NCBI RefSeq assembly: GCF_000004075.3
Contig: NC_026656.2
Span: 20,222,607-20,286,606 of the forward strand
Reading direction: 5' to 3'
Source: Cucumis sativus
Lineage: Eukaryota; Streptophyta; Magnoliopsida; Cucurbitales; Cucurbitaceae
Length of the DNA: 64,000 nt
This document shows, piece by piece, positions 47,327 through 61,000 of the stretch. Under the pieces are notes generated by a model that did no database searches, was not told the origin of the DNA, and saw only the letters and a list, made by a program, of their open reading frames with translations. Position 1 is the first letter of the stretch, and each line of letters opens with the position of its first letter. A program made the translations under genes and the position numbers.

Positions 47327-50300
47327 GGAGGAGAGGGAGAGGGAGAGGGGAGAAAGAAAGAGAAGAGAGAGAGAGAGCGCGTCGAGAGTGAACAAAGATG
47401 GACTAAAAAGTAAAAGAGCGGTATCAATTTTTTTCCCTTTTTTCTTTAATTAATTTTCTAAACAAAAATAAATTAATTAATAATTAGGATTTAATTTGTT
47501 GTTATTTGTTAATTAAACCCAAATATTAAGGAATATTTGGAGCACTTAATTGTTTGTTATAATTAAATGGATGTTGTTATTCTTATTATTATAGTTGGTA
47601 GATTCTATTACAACCGTATGCAAATTATTTTAATTTTCATACTAAATACACTTTTCTTTCTTCCTTCTCTTGGAATTTTATATATTAATAATTTATCAAA
47701 ATATTTTTCATTCTACTTTCGTTTTTGGTTGAAAGTATATGTTTTACTTTACATGTCGATGTTAATCGTGAGTTGTTTGAACTAAAGAAGATGGTTAGTT
47801 GTATTTTACACACGTATGTAATAAAAAAAAAACTTTCCCCCACTTTAATCACATCCCTTAAGAGTATGAAGTTCCATCTTTGTATATAGTTTTGAAGCAT
47901 ACCTGATCTTTAACCAACTAATTCCTACGTTATGGTTAGAATATTAATGACATTACTTATTAAGGATGAAATTGGATTTGATGATATGTATTAAAAGTGC
48001 AAAAAGATGAAGATGAAGAAGCCTAAAATGGAAGCAACTCTACGTTCAATTGAGGTGGGGACCTACTATTGAGCTTGTAAGTTGTCTATAGTTTGGTCGA
48101 CTCTTGAGTTAGGTTGAGTGTAACCCCAACTGAGCCTAGGACCTCGGTCAAGCTTAGGGTCAAACAACAACTCTTCTAAATTGACTCAATCAATTAGAAT
48201 ATGTATAGCAAGTATAAAGTGTCAAACAAATGTATTGGTTGTTTTGGAAGACTCTTAAAACTATTTGTTGATATCGTGTGAATAACTTGAACATGCAACT
48301 TTACGGTTCAATAAATAAAAACTAAGGTTCTCCCCTCGTGATTTATCTATAAATATTACTAAAAAGTAAAAGAAAACTATCAATTTTAAAAAATAAATAT
48401 ATATATATTAGTAATTAGTCGACTAATATGTTAGCTCACAAAATTTATTTCACTAACTGAACTTAAATGCAAATATCAACTTCAATTAATCTGAAGTATG
48501 TCTCTACTTAACTATATATAGTCCATAGCTTCTCAAACCTCGACATGTTCCAACATCATTTCATCTCTTTAATTAGCCACATCAGTTATATCAACAACAA
48601 ACTATACGTGAAAATTAAATTTAAGATTTATTAAAAGTCAAATGATTAACATTGAGCAATGAAGGTAGACAAACTAAAATAATTTCGGTCCCTATACTTC
48701 AAAGTATAGCTTGATAAAATACTAATTTTCTCCCTACACTTTGAAGTCTCTTTCGCCTTGATTTCAATATACTTGATGGTTTAGTTTTGATCTACATACG
48801 TTCAATAAAATTATAATTTAGTATTTTAAAGACGGTTTGGAGCGAGAATTAAACAAGACTATAACAACATTCATTCAAGATTGAATAAAAACTTAACAAA
48901 ATAAAATTAAACAATATTGAAAATGAAAGAAACAAATTAAAGAAAAATTGATGATAATATATTGAGAGAAAAAGTCAAATGAGGTTGGGGCTGTCAGGCA
49001 AATGGACAGATAGGATAGCTATTTGGAAGCACTGTCCATTTAGCTTTATTAAGTTCTTTTTTGTTTTACATCATCTCCACCCAATTCAGATTAAACTATT
49101 ATAAAGTTTACAACTATATTATATACATATGATTCTATTTAATAATTTTGTGACAATTTGACTAATCTACACAAATATCTAATTCCACTTGAAATGACAC
49201 TCACAATCAAACACATGGTTTAACAAATAAAAATAAATAAAACTACAAATTGTTGTCTGTGAGAGTTGTTAAATTTTAGATTGTAATTTTAAGTTTCATA
49301 TTTAAACATTATTGGCATAATGTCTTTCATGTCTTTATATGATTTTATGACTGCATCTACAGCTCTAACTTAGCGTAGTTCTCATACGTTTTAATAAATA
49401 TATATAAATATAGCAGAATTTTAGATTTTGTCGATGATAAACATGATAGATTTGTACCGATTTTTATTAATGTCATCAATAAACATTGGTTGAAGATATT
49501 TTTTTTTATCATTTTACTATATTTGAAAATAACTCACTTCAAATTATTAACTCTCGACTTATAAAAGTTACATACAAAGCTAAATTAAATAACTCAATAA
49601 ACTTATAAACTTTTCCATCAAGTTTAGAAAATACATAAATATAGATCCCAAAAGAATCTTAATGTTGAAGTTGTTTTGACAATTAATTCAACCATAAGTA
49701 ACAAGTTTTCAAAACAATTAACTTTAGGATGCTTTAATCACTCCAAAGAGTAATATTGATTAAGGATGCATAAGTGCTGGTGTGATCTACAAATCAAATT
49801 TAAATCCAATAACTTTATAACAATAGGATCAAGTCATTATCTTCAAAATTATCTTTTAAACTCGTATTTTTCTATATGATATTTAGAGTCTACTCGTTTC
49901 AATCTAACCTACATAATATATTAAAAAAGGTTACATATCATCTTTTTCTTGCAAGTTAAGATCTGTCCGTCAACTTCTTTAGCTAATTTTAACACATCTA
50001 CAAACATTTTTGTTTTATTTCATATACTTAAATCCTTTATTTTAAATTTTACCACGATAATTATAAAATAGTCATACATTTGTTTTTAATTTATTTTATT
50101 TATGAAATTAATTTTAATTAAATACTAATTATGATTAGTTGAAATATTTAGCCCTCGAATTTAACTCTCTTTTTTTAATTTTATTATTTCATATCTTTTA
50201 TTTATTTTTCACCTTTCAAATGTTTTATATAAACTATTTCTAATAAATTTAAGTTAAATAAAATTCTAAAAAAATGAATTTTATTAAATTTTGAAAAAAA

Positions 50301-50637
50301 ATTTAAAAAAATTAAATTATTTAAACTTTAAGTGTATAAGAATTTTCTTTTAAAAAGATTAATTCAATGGCAAAGTTGGATTTAAGATTTATTTAAATTA
50401 AATTTTAAATCTAAATATTTTACAAAATTATGTTCACACTGTACTTTTTTTTCTTCTCTTTCTTCTTCCTTCTTTTTATATCTTTCATTATAATTTTTGC
50501 TCCATGGAAAAATTAAATATTGAATCATTTAAAAAAAGAGAGAAAAAAAAGCATAATATATAGGTAAGAAGAAAAAAAAAAAGAAAAAACAATGATTTAT
50601 TAAAGGGTGACTATTATTTAAAAGAAGGTTGAAAATT

Positions 50638-51060
50638 TCATGTCGTATTTAAAGAAATTAAGGTAAATTGTTTTGCGAAAACTATAATGATTTGATAAAT
50701 TAAATATACAAAATTTGTGTATTGGGGTTAGAATATGATTTTTTTAAAAAAAATTAATAATTTATTTACACGTAACAAATACGTTAAAAAAACTGACGTC
50801 GTATTTAAAAAATGGACTAAAAAATATAGGACATTTTGAAGAATTAATTATACAAAATCTATGTATTGGATTTATAATATAAATTTATTTAAAAAATCAA
50901 TAAATTATTCGCATGTAACAACCACGTAAAAAATGTTGGAAATAGACGTCACATTTCAAGAAATTACTGTAAATTATTTTACGAAAATATGATAATTTGG
51001 TAAATTAAATATACAAACATTGTGTTGGATTTAGAATTGGAATTTTTTTATAAAAAAATG
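50638..51060. repeat. Three imperfect ~150-bp tandem units
   Basis: Three units start near 50638, 50795 and 50945. Each begins with a GTCGTATTTAAA-like or GACGTCACATTTCAAG-like word. It continues with an A-rich part, then TAAATTAAATATACAAA or a variant, then a TGTATTGGATTTA-like word, and ends in a T run. The middle unit is the most diverged. Spacings are 150 to 157 bases. Confidence 0.7.
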
Positions 51061-51099
51061 TATAGAAAAATAAATTTTATAACACTACCTACATAACTC

Positions 51100-51235
51100 T
51101 CCCCAAACACATTTTATCATAACATTTCCCCCAAACACATTTAATTATAATCACCGCAATAACTCTTCCCTCAAACACATATCATCATAACGGTAACCCT
51201 CCATAATCCAGCCTTTCCCCCAAACACACTCTTAG
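51100..51235. repeat. Spaced CCAAACACA words
   Basis: The words CCCCAAACACAT, CCCCAAACACATTT, CCTCAAACACAT and CCCCAAACACACTC occur within about 120 bases. They are irregularly spaced and may be the decayed end of a small transposon. Confidence 0.4.
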
Positions 51236-52454
51236 TATCTAAAGTGCTCTAAAGAAACGATGCTTAGAGACAATGGAAGTAAGTAGCTAGGTATATTATG
51301 TTCAAAATAATTTTGTAAAAGTACGTTGTTATGCTAAACTATTACGAAATGTAAACATAATCTTACATCGGTTACACGTCGTAATACAATATAATATATA
51401 TAAAAGAAAAAAAACCATAAGAATTTGTTTAGTTAGTAGGATAGAAGAAATAAATAATTAAAAAATAGTTATGGTGGTTAGAAATGAAGTGAAATTGAAA
51501 GAAAAGAAAGAAAGTAAAGAATTCCAAAGTTTTGAGGCTTGAGGTAAGAATTAAAGAAAGAAGAAAAAAGGGTATATGACAGTTGGGCTCATTTTGTCGG
51601 CAAATCTCAATTAGAAGCAACAATCATTTTCACTTCTTTTTTAAATTTCATCAACATATATATATAAAGAAAACATATATCCTTTTCATTTATTTTGCTG
51701 CTTCTAATTCACGTCTTCAAGTTTCACTTTCCTTTTCTTTTAATTACCATTAATAAATGTGTTGTCTTTCTGATGACACAAACTAAACCTTTCATATTAA
51801 TATCTAACCACAGATGTTAAAGGTTTTTATTTGTTGATATTTGTTGATAAAATCTGTAACGAAAATGGGTGTAGTTGTAATTAAATTTAACTGATAGGTC
51901 AATTGTAATGATTTGCAAATGTAATTGTATTGTGTTTACCTAAAACCATCAAGTTTGTCAAATTTATATTAACGGTTATAGTTTAGGTTAGTAACAATGT
52001 TAAAATGAAATATTTTTTTTAAAAAAATGCAATTGTAATCCAAATTGAAATGATGACAATAACAATAAAACGAAACCTTAGATACACCAATCAATCGAAT
52101 TGGAGCTTTTGTTTACAATCAATCTAAGCATAAGCGTAATCAATAAATGTAAATAAATGAGATTTACCTCTCAAATTACCACGGATTTATTTCCATTACT
52201 CTTCGGTAAAGATAGTTTAGAAACACGACGGCATTGGGCTGATTGGTGCAATAAAGGATTAGCCCAAGCCCAAAAGAAAAAGAGTAAGGACCATACAACA
52301 ACTTAGAATGATACTCCGACATGTCGCTTAGATTTCAAATTCAAACTACACATCGTTTTAGGAGACGAAGCAATATAGGCTTAGCTCAGTGCAAAACTGC
52401 AGAGGCCGCCATGTCAAAAGCTTCGCGCTGTGTCAAAGACGAAGTTGCTACAAT

Positions 52455-55400
52455 ATGGGTTCGCTCCAAGCATTTGGAGTAATCCTTAAAAGATTCCCCC
52501 TAAATTCGATCATTCACAAATCTCCTCGTTTCTTCCATCCTCACAGTCTCTCTCTCCATCTCTCTCTCCTTATCTCTGTACATCTTGAATCAGTGTCCAT
52601 GGCCCTTTGAATTGATTCCTGAATTTATTTTGTCAATTTAGGTAGTGGGTTGTGTTCTTCATCATCATTGGCTGCCGTAACATCAAGTTCTCCTTTGTGG
52701 GCTTTTGATAGTGAGCTGAAAAGTCGTGGTAATCAAGTGCGAAGGATATGGATGTCTCCGGTTTGTATGGGCAGGCGTTCCTGCAAGATTGCTGGCAGGA
52801 AGGTACATGCTTTTCAATCTTATCACGATCTTGTTTTTTGGGAGAAAATATTCCATTTGCTCGGTAGAGTAAATGTTATTTGATTTTCGACGATAGTAAC
52901 ATTATTACTTTGATCTCTGGGTAGTCCTGTTATGGTGGTTTTGATGGTTAATGAGCTTAAATATCTCGGACTTTTATTTTTTCTATATTATGAGTTGGTA
53001 ACACTTCATTTTCTGTTTGATTTTATCTAGTTGGCTTTCTCATGTTGGAGTTTTGACTAATTATGATGTGTCTTTTAGTGATACTTCGAAGTATGTTTGA
53101 TGATTGTGTATGTTTTGTTGGTGATATTGACCTTATAGATAAGTTTCTTAGCGTGCTTAAATACAAGCAGGGTGCTCAGGATGCAAAGAAGGCAAAGCTT
53201 TATGCTAGGATTGGAAAGGAGGTTGTTTCTGCGTAAGTAGCTTCTATTTCTCCTTTGAGGAACGATTTTCATCACGTGTAGAATAGTTCTCTTAGCAGCT
53301 ATTGACAAATGTTTGGTTATGGCTTTCAATAATAGTTTTGAGCTTGTTAAGCTCTACCATTTTTGATTTCGCGACATCTACAATTTTAGCCAATATGGCA
53401 GTAAGAGCCTCTAGGAGCTCGAATTGGCTCTTTTTCATTGCCTCACTCATGACGTTACGTACTGATCTGTATATGTCTTCTTGTAGCACAAATAACGAAT
53501 TGCTCATATGTACATTTTTTACTTCATGATATAGCTGTAAAAGGGGAGGAACAAACCCCACATCCAATCCCCTTCTGACTACCCTACTTGAGAAAATTAA
53601 GGAGCTTGATATTCCGAAAGAAATTTTTGATCGCAACATTAAGAGGGCTTCTGAGAAAGGACAAGAGGCTTACATAGAGAAAACTTACGAGGTTTTCAGT
53701 TAGCCAGTGGTATTATCTTCAGACTTTGAGTTCAAAAGAACATATTATTAGCTGTAACACGCATCTCTACAGGTATATGGTTATGGTGGTGCTAGTATGG
53801 TTGTTGAGGTCTCAACAGATAAGGTAAATCGCTCAGTGGCAGCTGTTAGAGAAGTATTGAAGGACTATGGTGGAAAGATGGCAGATTCAGGATCTGTTAT
53901 GTTCAAGTTCAGACGTGCTCGAGTTGTGAATGTTAAGGCCTCTAATGTTGACAAAGACCAGCTTCTCAACATATCTCTAGATGCTGGCGCAGAAGATGTT
54001 ATTGAACCTCCCGAATATGAAGATGATACAGAAGAAGATAAGTCGGAAAGGTAGTATCTCCACACATTATCAATAGCCTTGTTTGATTCTTTAATACACG
54101 GTGGTTTGGTTGTTGATATGGCTGTAGTAGTAACGGAACACTATACACCTTATGGAAAATCTTTCTTTGTATATTCAATTTGATAGTTATTTTGACAGAA
54201 AGTTTATCTCTGTTTTTGTTGTAGATATTACAAAATTGTGACTTCCACGGAGAACTACTCAGGAATACTATCCAAGTTACGTGAAGAAAACATAAAGTTT
54301 GAAACTGACGGTGGTTCTGAGCTACTTCCTATGAGCTCTATTGAGGTACGTATTGTAACGTGTGTATGCCTTGTTGCATAACTTTGAATTGCTTCAAGTT
54401 TTTTCTTCTTCTCAATTTACACCTTGTTGGAAGGTTTAATACTTTAAAATTGCAAATTTCAACTTGAAACAAATTATTAGATTAGAAGGTAACAAAGGCT
54501 TAAATTAGTCCTTCATTCAATTATTTGTAACTTTTGATAAAGGTTTCGGAGCACAAAATTTAGATTTTGTGTGCATTTGCATGATACTTCAATCATAGGG
54601 GCATTAATGATAATTGGATTGTTGCTTGTGTTTTTTTTTAAGAATAATAATAACAAAAGAAATTTACAGTTTACACTTCATGGCAAAATTGTGTGTAGTG
54701 GGTTTTAGTGATAAAGTTTGTAAATATTTTGTTGTTTTTGACAACTCCTCTTGTTGATTATTTTTTTTCCTATAAAAAACAAATTATTTCATTAACTAGT
54801 AAATAAAATTATAAAAAATGGAGGATCGTATGTATACGAAGATTACCAGAAAAAAAAAAAAAAACAATGGGGTAGAAGAGAAGTAAGGCTATGATTACAG
54901 AACGGTGGAGACAATTTACCCCAATATTAGAGCTATAAAGCAGTGGAATCAATAGAAAATTTAATGCCCTGTTCTTGTTTTCTCAGATAAAAAAGTTCTA
55001 CCAGTCTAAAAATAAGCACAAATAACATTAAACTATAATATCTTTTTTCTCGTTCTTGAAAGGATGGCTGGTGAAATTGAGAGACTGAGAGATAAGAGGA
55101 AAAAAATATCCCCGGCAGAGCTATGCCAATGGAAAACATTAATGTTAAAATTCCAAAAAGCTGTAGTGAGCATAGATGCAAGTGACGAAGATGTGAATGG
55201 TAGTCTGTTAAGTGAAGCCTCTTTACAAACAACACAACGGTTAGGGGAGATAGGAATCCAGGGGATCTTCGTTGGAGCTTGTCATAGGTGTTTAAAAGCG
55301 ACTGGATACCTGTCCTTCCAAATAGATTGATACAACTTCATTTATCCTCTTCCAAAAACTGCATGATATCAAATTTTTTGGTTGCATCTGAGAATCTCGT

Positions 55401-56472
55401 GTCTTTTTCTTTTGGGTTTCGTCGTAATTTGACCAATAGGGAACAACAAGGATCACGCCTCTTCTTTCTTTGGTTGAGGGGTATAGCTTTAGGGAGGGAA
55501 GTATTATATAATTTGAATAACCTTCAAATGGCTTAAAACATACTCTTTATTGAGTACTAACTTTAGATCCTTCTAGGTTACGATAGCTTCAGATCAAACA
55601 TCATTATCCTGTGGTAGGATGTACAGGAATAGATCTTAGTTTTTAGTTATCTTCCTCTGCTTCGATACGCCTTGAAAAGGTATACAGAAAGAAACGGAGG
55701 AGTGTGGGGGCCTCAACCAAGACAAGAATATCAAAAGATTGTTCTATCAGTAAAGTCTACTTAAGAATGGAAAGATTGGCTCAATAATTACTATTGACCT
55801 GCTAAGGTAGCTAAAGCCAATTGAGTGCTATTTCATAGAGTTCAATTTGCCTAGAGATAAGAAAGATAAACTAGCGCTGATCATCTCTTTATTTAATAGA
55901 AGAGAAAAATGTAGTGTAAGAAAGGAAGTGTGGCATTTCTTCTAAAAGAAAAAAAAGATAGACTCCCAATGACCCATTGGTGTATTACAAGACAGATCTT
56001 GAATTTGACATAAGAGAAGATAGACTATAGTTGCTAAAAGGAAGTTTAGCTACACCAACTTTCTATGAGAAAACTTCACATCTATTATGATAAGGTATTG
56101 ATCTAGAGTAACGTTAGTATGGAAAAAGGCTTCAACTATTCGATAGGAATCAATTTGGGCGAGTTTTTAAAACTACAAAAGTCAAGTTTTGAAAATTAAG
56201 TTCAAAATGTCAAAACCCAATCCAGTTTCCTTTTTTTCTTTTTTTTTTTTGGTGCATGTATGTGTGCGCTCAAGGGGTCCTCTAATTTGTTAATGCACTA
56301 AAAATCTTCTACTTCAAAATAAACGCTTTTTCAGTAAGGTTTCAGTGTTCTGCCAAGTTGTGACATTATTGATTTTCAGGTGGATGATGAAGCTATGGAC
56401 TTGAATAAAGAACTAATGGACAAGTTGCTTGAACTCGATGATGTTGATGCAGTTTATACTGATCAAAAGTGA
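52455..56472 (+). CDS. YebC/TACO1-type regulator of organelle translation
   Basis: The core exons are 53171-53232, 53535-53691, 53773-54050, 54225-54345 and 56380-56472, preceded by an exon ending at 52802 and by a 5' exon probably starting at the ATG at 52455. Family marks are CMGRRSCKIAGRKGAQDAKK, AKLYARIGKEVVSA, IKRASEKGQEAYIEKTYE, YGYGGASMVVEVSTD, DYGGKMADSGSVMFKF, DAGAEDV and ELLPMSSIEV. Bacterial YebC and mitochondrial TACO1 are thought to help ribosomes through difficult stretches such as proline runs; older annotations call them transcriptional regulators. The hydrophobic, Ser- and Arg-containing N-terminus suggests an organelle transit peptide, probably mitochondrial. The join between the first exon and the exon starting near 52642 is not settled: the best donor (52577/52578) is out of frame with the next exon. 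Intron 6 is 2,034 nt and holds transposon remains. Confidence 0.88.
55064..55536 (+). mobile_element. Probable LINE remnant in the last YebC intron
   Basis: Two overlapping open frames in different phases. The second (55288-55536) reads KSDWIPVLPNRLIQLHLSS, then SSKNCMISNFLVASE and SFGFRRNLTNRE. This is the wording of plant LINE ORF2 proteins in the stretch after the reverse transcriptase, near the zinc-finger-like region. The first frame (55064-55330) has no certain match. The remnant is short, 5' truncated or internally deleted, has no poly-A tail that I could identify and is in the same orientation as the host gene. Confidence 0.5.
55595..55625 (+). repeat. 31-base inverted repeat, left arm
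   Basis: The stretch containing CATCATTATCCTGTGGTAGG is the exact reverse complement of 57601-57631, about 2 kb away on the far side of the last YebC exon. The flanks of the two arms do not match further. Confidence 0.9.
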
Positions 56473-56479
56473 ATATTTC

Positions 56480-58020
56480 TTCTTCTGTAATATCTGATCA
56501 ACATTGAGAGAGGTAATTTTCTCTCCCATATGTTGGATTTCTGGTTATGATCTTAATTTCGTCCCGTCGCCTCAAAACTCGAAAGCTGATAGATCTTACT
56601 GAGATGAGAGATTTTTTTAAATTTTGTAAGGGTTATTTATGAACATTCTTTACTACATTTTGTGGGTGAGATTCTCTATTTCCTTTCTAGTCTCAAGACT
56701 TAAAAAATCATTGTAGAATAATACTCATACAAGAGTGATTTCAATGCCAATTATTCAAAATTTATCTTTTCACAATTGTGATAGGGACTGGGGGACTGGG
56801 GGAAGATTCTTGTTGTAGCAACTCATTGCAAGTATAATTCAAGGATTGCTTCTTCTTGATACTATTGGAAAATGATCTTGCTCCACAAGTGTAATAATCA
56901 TGGTTGTACATCATCATTGATTGTTTGAATAAATCACGCACTCACAACATTTAACGTCAGAAAAGTTGTATGATATATATATTATATGATCCTCACGACT
57001 TAAGCTTACTATTTCTAGTGCATGTGAAATTATTGCTCTCTTTTACTCTTTGGCGAATCTATGGTGGTGAACTAAGTTTAGCCATACTTAGGTGCATCCC
57101 TGGGGCGAACCCTTTTTTTTTTTCTCGTTCATTCTAACCATGGAACAAAAAAAAATTTAAGAAGAAAGGAGAAAAAAATGACAAAATAAGGTTAGACAAC
57201 TGGGAGGGTTGGAAAAAGATGGGTGCAGATATATATTTTTCCATTTACAATTTGAAAAATACAGATGCTTTCCCATCTCTCCTCCCAAGGTATAAATATT
57301 CAAGATTCTTGACCTGGAACTAATTCCTAGTCAACATTATTCTTTTCTAAAATCCAATCATTATATGAGATTCATACTGATTGGACTAATAAGGAGTCAC
57401 ATGTGGGAAATCTCTAGACACACAGAACTTTCCTTTTTGGAACTGTTTTTAGGAATAACTTCTCAGAAATCTGCTTGTTTTTTCTTTTATTTATATGTTC
57501 TTGTACTTCTAGCCTTTTTTTTATAATTCCTTTACATGTAGTAGTAAGGTAGTTATAAACCTTTTTATTATACTCAAAACTGAAATTATCGAAAACTACA
57601 TGTACATCCTACCACAGGATAATGATGTTTGGAAGATTTCAATATTTTTTTATAAATTCTTTATACTAATGAGTCAAAATCAACAGATTCAGAAAGAAAG
57701 TTGTCAATAATGATACTTAACATTGCCATTACTAAAACTGTGTTGTCATCCTCTGGAAACTTCCTATCTGTTGAATCCAATCTAGAGATTCATGGCCATC
57801 TTGTACAAAGCAAAGTTGCATATATTAATTTCACAGGTCTAAACTGAAGAGAAACTGATGAATACATAAGGAAGAAAGGGCCTACATTTTGTACAGGTAC
57901 ATACAATCTACGTGGCTGCACCGTTAGTTGCATCGCCACATGTATGTATTTCTTACCCTTACTGTGTATATATTCTGTGTTTTCTGATACCAATTAATTT
58001 AATAAGGTACTTCAGTATTG
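56480..58020. other. Region between convergent YebC and CCD8 genes
   Basis: The 3' flanks of both genes. It contains the right arm of the inverted repeat (57601-57631). No further gene is supported. Confidence 0.5.
57601..57631 (-). repeat. 31-base inverted repeat, right arm
   Basis: Exact reverse complement of 55595-55625, beginning TGTACATCCTACCACAGGAT. See the left arm. Confidence 0.9.
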
Positions 58021-58028
58021 AAGTGATC

Positions 58029-61000
58029 TTAATTTTTGGGAACCCAGCAACCATGTAGGCCATAAGGAAGACCATAAGGAAATTTTGCTCTGGCTATCTC
58101 TTCAAATGTTGATCCATCTAGTAGTAAAGCATACCCTTCCCCATTTTGCGCACTGACCATAGAGATCACCACTCCTGCACCCACGTAAACACATTTCAGA
58201 CACATTCCCTTCCCTTGATATCAATAAAGGAATAGGGTTTCATACATTAGTTAAAAGTGAAGATTTAGTTAAAGGTGAAGATCACGAGTATGAGACCTTT
58301 CAATTGGTATGTTCATTTGTTTTATTCACTCTTAGAGGATGATATAAAATGACTCACCATCATCTTCTTCGGTTGCACCTGGTCGAGCCACGAAGAAAGG
58401 CTCGGAAGGGATAGTGCCCTCCTCATACCAATTCTTGGCCACCTTCTTCACCAAATCGATCTGAAACAAACAGATTCGTAACAAGGATAAAGTGAATTTG
58501 TGGGTCGAGGAAGAAGATAAAAAAGACAAAGATGAAGCATTTAGGTAAGGGAAAAGAGCACCTTGGTAAGTGTGTTGGGGAAATTACAGGGTCTTTCGGC
58601 TCCACAAGCATAAGCATATCTATATTTTTTGCCTAAGTAAGCAGGATTGAAGCTGCACATATCCATTCCTCTGCCATGTTCATCTGGGTCCAATGCTGCC
58701 TCCAACTTCCCATATCCACTCCCATCCAGTGGTATTCTGAACCTTCCAACTCTACAAAATTTCCATTTCCTAATTATTCATCTAATTTCTCCTAAAACAT
58801 CCATGAATTTACGTGTTGTTTGACATGATTTGAGGAGTCTAAATCAAAATTAGTCAAAAGGCTTTATGAAACCAGATTATTATGAATAGTTATTGGTTGG
58901 TTCTCTCAAAAGAATTCAACAATTCCGGCTGTGTAAATGTTTGTTTTGTTTTTTCTTCTCAAATTCAATAATTCCGGCTTTGGAAATTCATTGCCCCCCT
59001 ATTAACTTTGGCATGTATATATACCACACATCCACTTTTTTTTTTCTCTGCATGCATGCATAAACATACTAAAAGGGGGAAAAAAGAACTCGATGGACCC
59101 CTTACACAAACAATCCGATTTTGATTGTAAAAATGGACTATTAAACTACATCTGTAGGTATGAGTTTTTCACCTAAAATGATGGTGAAGTTTTACGTTTG
59201 GTCTTCATGGTTTATAAAAAGTTAAAATTTAGTTTATAGTGTGGAGACTATTTATAAAGCTTTTACTAAATCATATGGATTAAATTCTAACCGTTTTCAA
59301 TTCATAAGAATTAAATTTGTAATTTATACAATAAGGAAATATGTATAAGTAGACTAAACGAACCTGGCATCTGGAAGGGGATATTTGAGAGAATCACGCA
59401 AATTATGAAGCCTAAGTCGATCTAAGATTGCAGGATCGGCGTTATGTTCGCAACAATCAGCAATCACAGCAGTAATCCTTCCCTTTTCATCCCTCTCTTC
59501 ATATGCATTTATGAAATGAAATGTAATGAATAATGGCACTTCTACACTTGCCACCTGCGTCATGCCATTGAAAACCATGCATTATTATAAGTTTATTCGC
59601 ATAATTAACTTCTTATTGTAAGCTTGTAAACAGATTTATGTATGTATATTGTTCAAAATTCAATATTCCAATGAGGTAAAATGAGATAGAAATTAAGAAA
59701 AGACTTACAATATTTCCACTAGCTTTGCACATGACATGCATAAAGGCTTTGGACTCCGGCCGCCACTCAAACTTGTACAACGGTGTAGGCTCCGCCCTCA
59801 GCAAGTTTTGAGCACAATATCTCAACGGCATCTCCGGCACCACCACATAATTCTCCGTCACCGGAAACGAGTGGACCCAACCCGGGGCCGGTCCACCCTT
59901 GCAATTGACTCGACCGATCACCTTCCGCTCGTTCGAGCTTGGTTCCATCCGAACCACCAAGTAACCCGGGTTCAAAAGATCTGGCAATAACGTCAAAAAC
60001 TCTGAGTCTGTAACAATTGGATGAGCCGAGTGAATCAAACCACCAAGTGAATCACTGTACTCAAACTGTCCCACGGTCTCTAACGTGTCTGGATCGATCA
60101 TTATAGACCCCTTTTGAGTTTCCGTAAGGCAAACAACTCGACCGTCGCCAAGCTTCACAACTCCAGTGTTTGCATTATCAGTCAGTGATGCACCAGAGAA
60201 AAGGTTTGCAAGCTCCCCAACATAAGCAAGAAAATTATCAGCTTTGGGGACTTCAGAAAATTCACGATAACAGATCTTTTGATTCTTCATGGCGGCTTTA
60301 TAAGCATTCGATTCAATCTGACGGTGACCGGCAATTAGTCGACCGTTATCAAAGTGAAGCTTAACAATCGTCGCGTAGCCATCAAAAAGATGCCTGAAGT
60401 TATAATCACCAATATTCCATAGTCCAGGTCCATTTCTCAAATATGTCCCACTCTGCATGCAAAAATATAAAAAATAATTATTATTCAATGTAATTAACAA
60501 TCTCCTAATAATTTCAAGATTAAGGATGCAGAGACAATTAATTAAGATTAATTAAGGGTTTGAATAAGACATTGGAACCGTAGTCTACATCTGACAATTC
60601 AATTTTGATGTTAAAATGTTTCGTTCGAAAAAGACAATTATAGGAATTGTTTTCTAACCTTTTTTTTTCGTTAAAAAAGAGAGTTTGTAGGTTATGAATA
60701 TATATTTATTTTTGTAGTATATTTGTTCTATGAACAAACATAAATCAATTAAACGAAAGAGTATCCATGTCTAGCTACAAGGAACGTATGGAAATTTGTT
60801 ATACAAAACAACAATAATGATAAAATTTCTTTTGTCTTATTTAAACAGAATTTTACCATAAAATTGAAAAACTTTCCTGACCCAAAATTCATGCATGTTG
60901 AACAATTGGAGTATATATAATGTTTTAATTAACTTTTAAAAAAAAATGTATAAAAAGAAAAACAGAAACAGAATTTCAATAATGATTAATCACTGTGTAA

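Larger units (their letters stand above)
47400..52380. other. Largest gene-free region
   Basis: About 5 kb of AT-rich DNA between divergently oriented UNC13-like and YebC genes. It holds the approximately 150-bp imperfect repeats at 50638-51060 and four spaced CCAAACACA words at 51100-51230. I saw no coding remnant of other genes here. Confidence 0.5.

Noticed and set aside
46900-47427. A 175-codon minus-strand frame overlapping the UNC13-like first exon
   Set aside because: Out-of-frame shadow of the supported exon; the MAHLFRDL frame matches the family.
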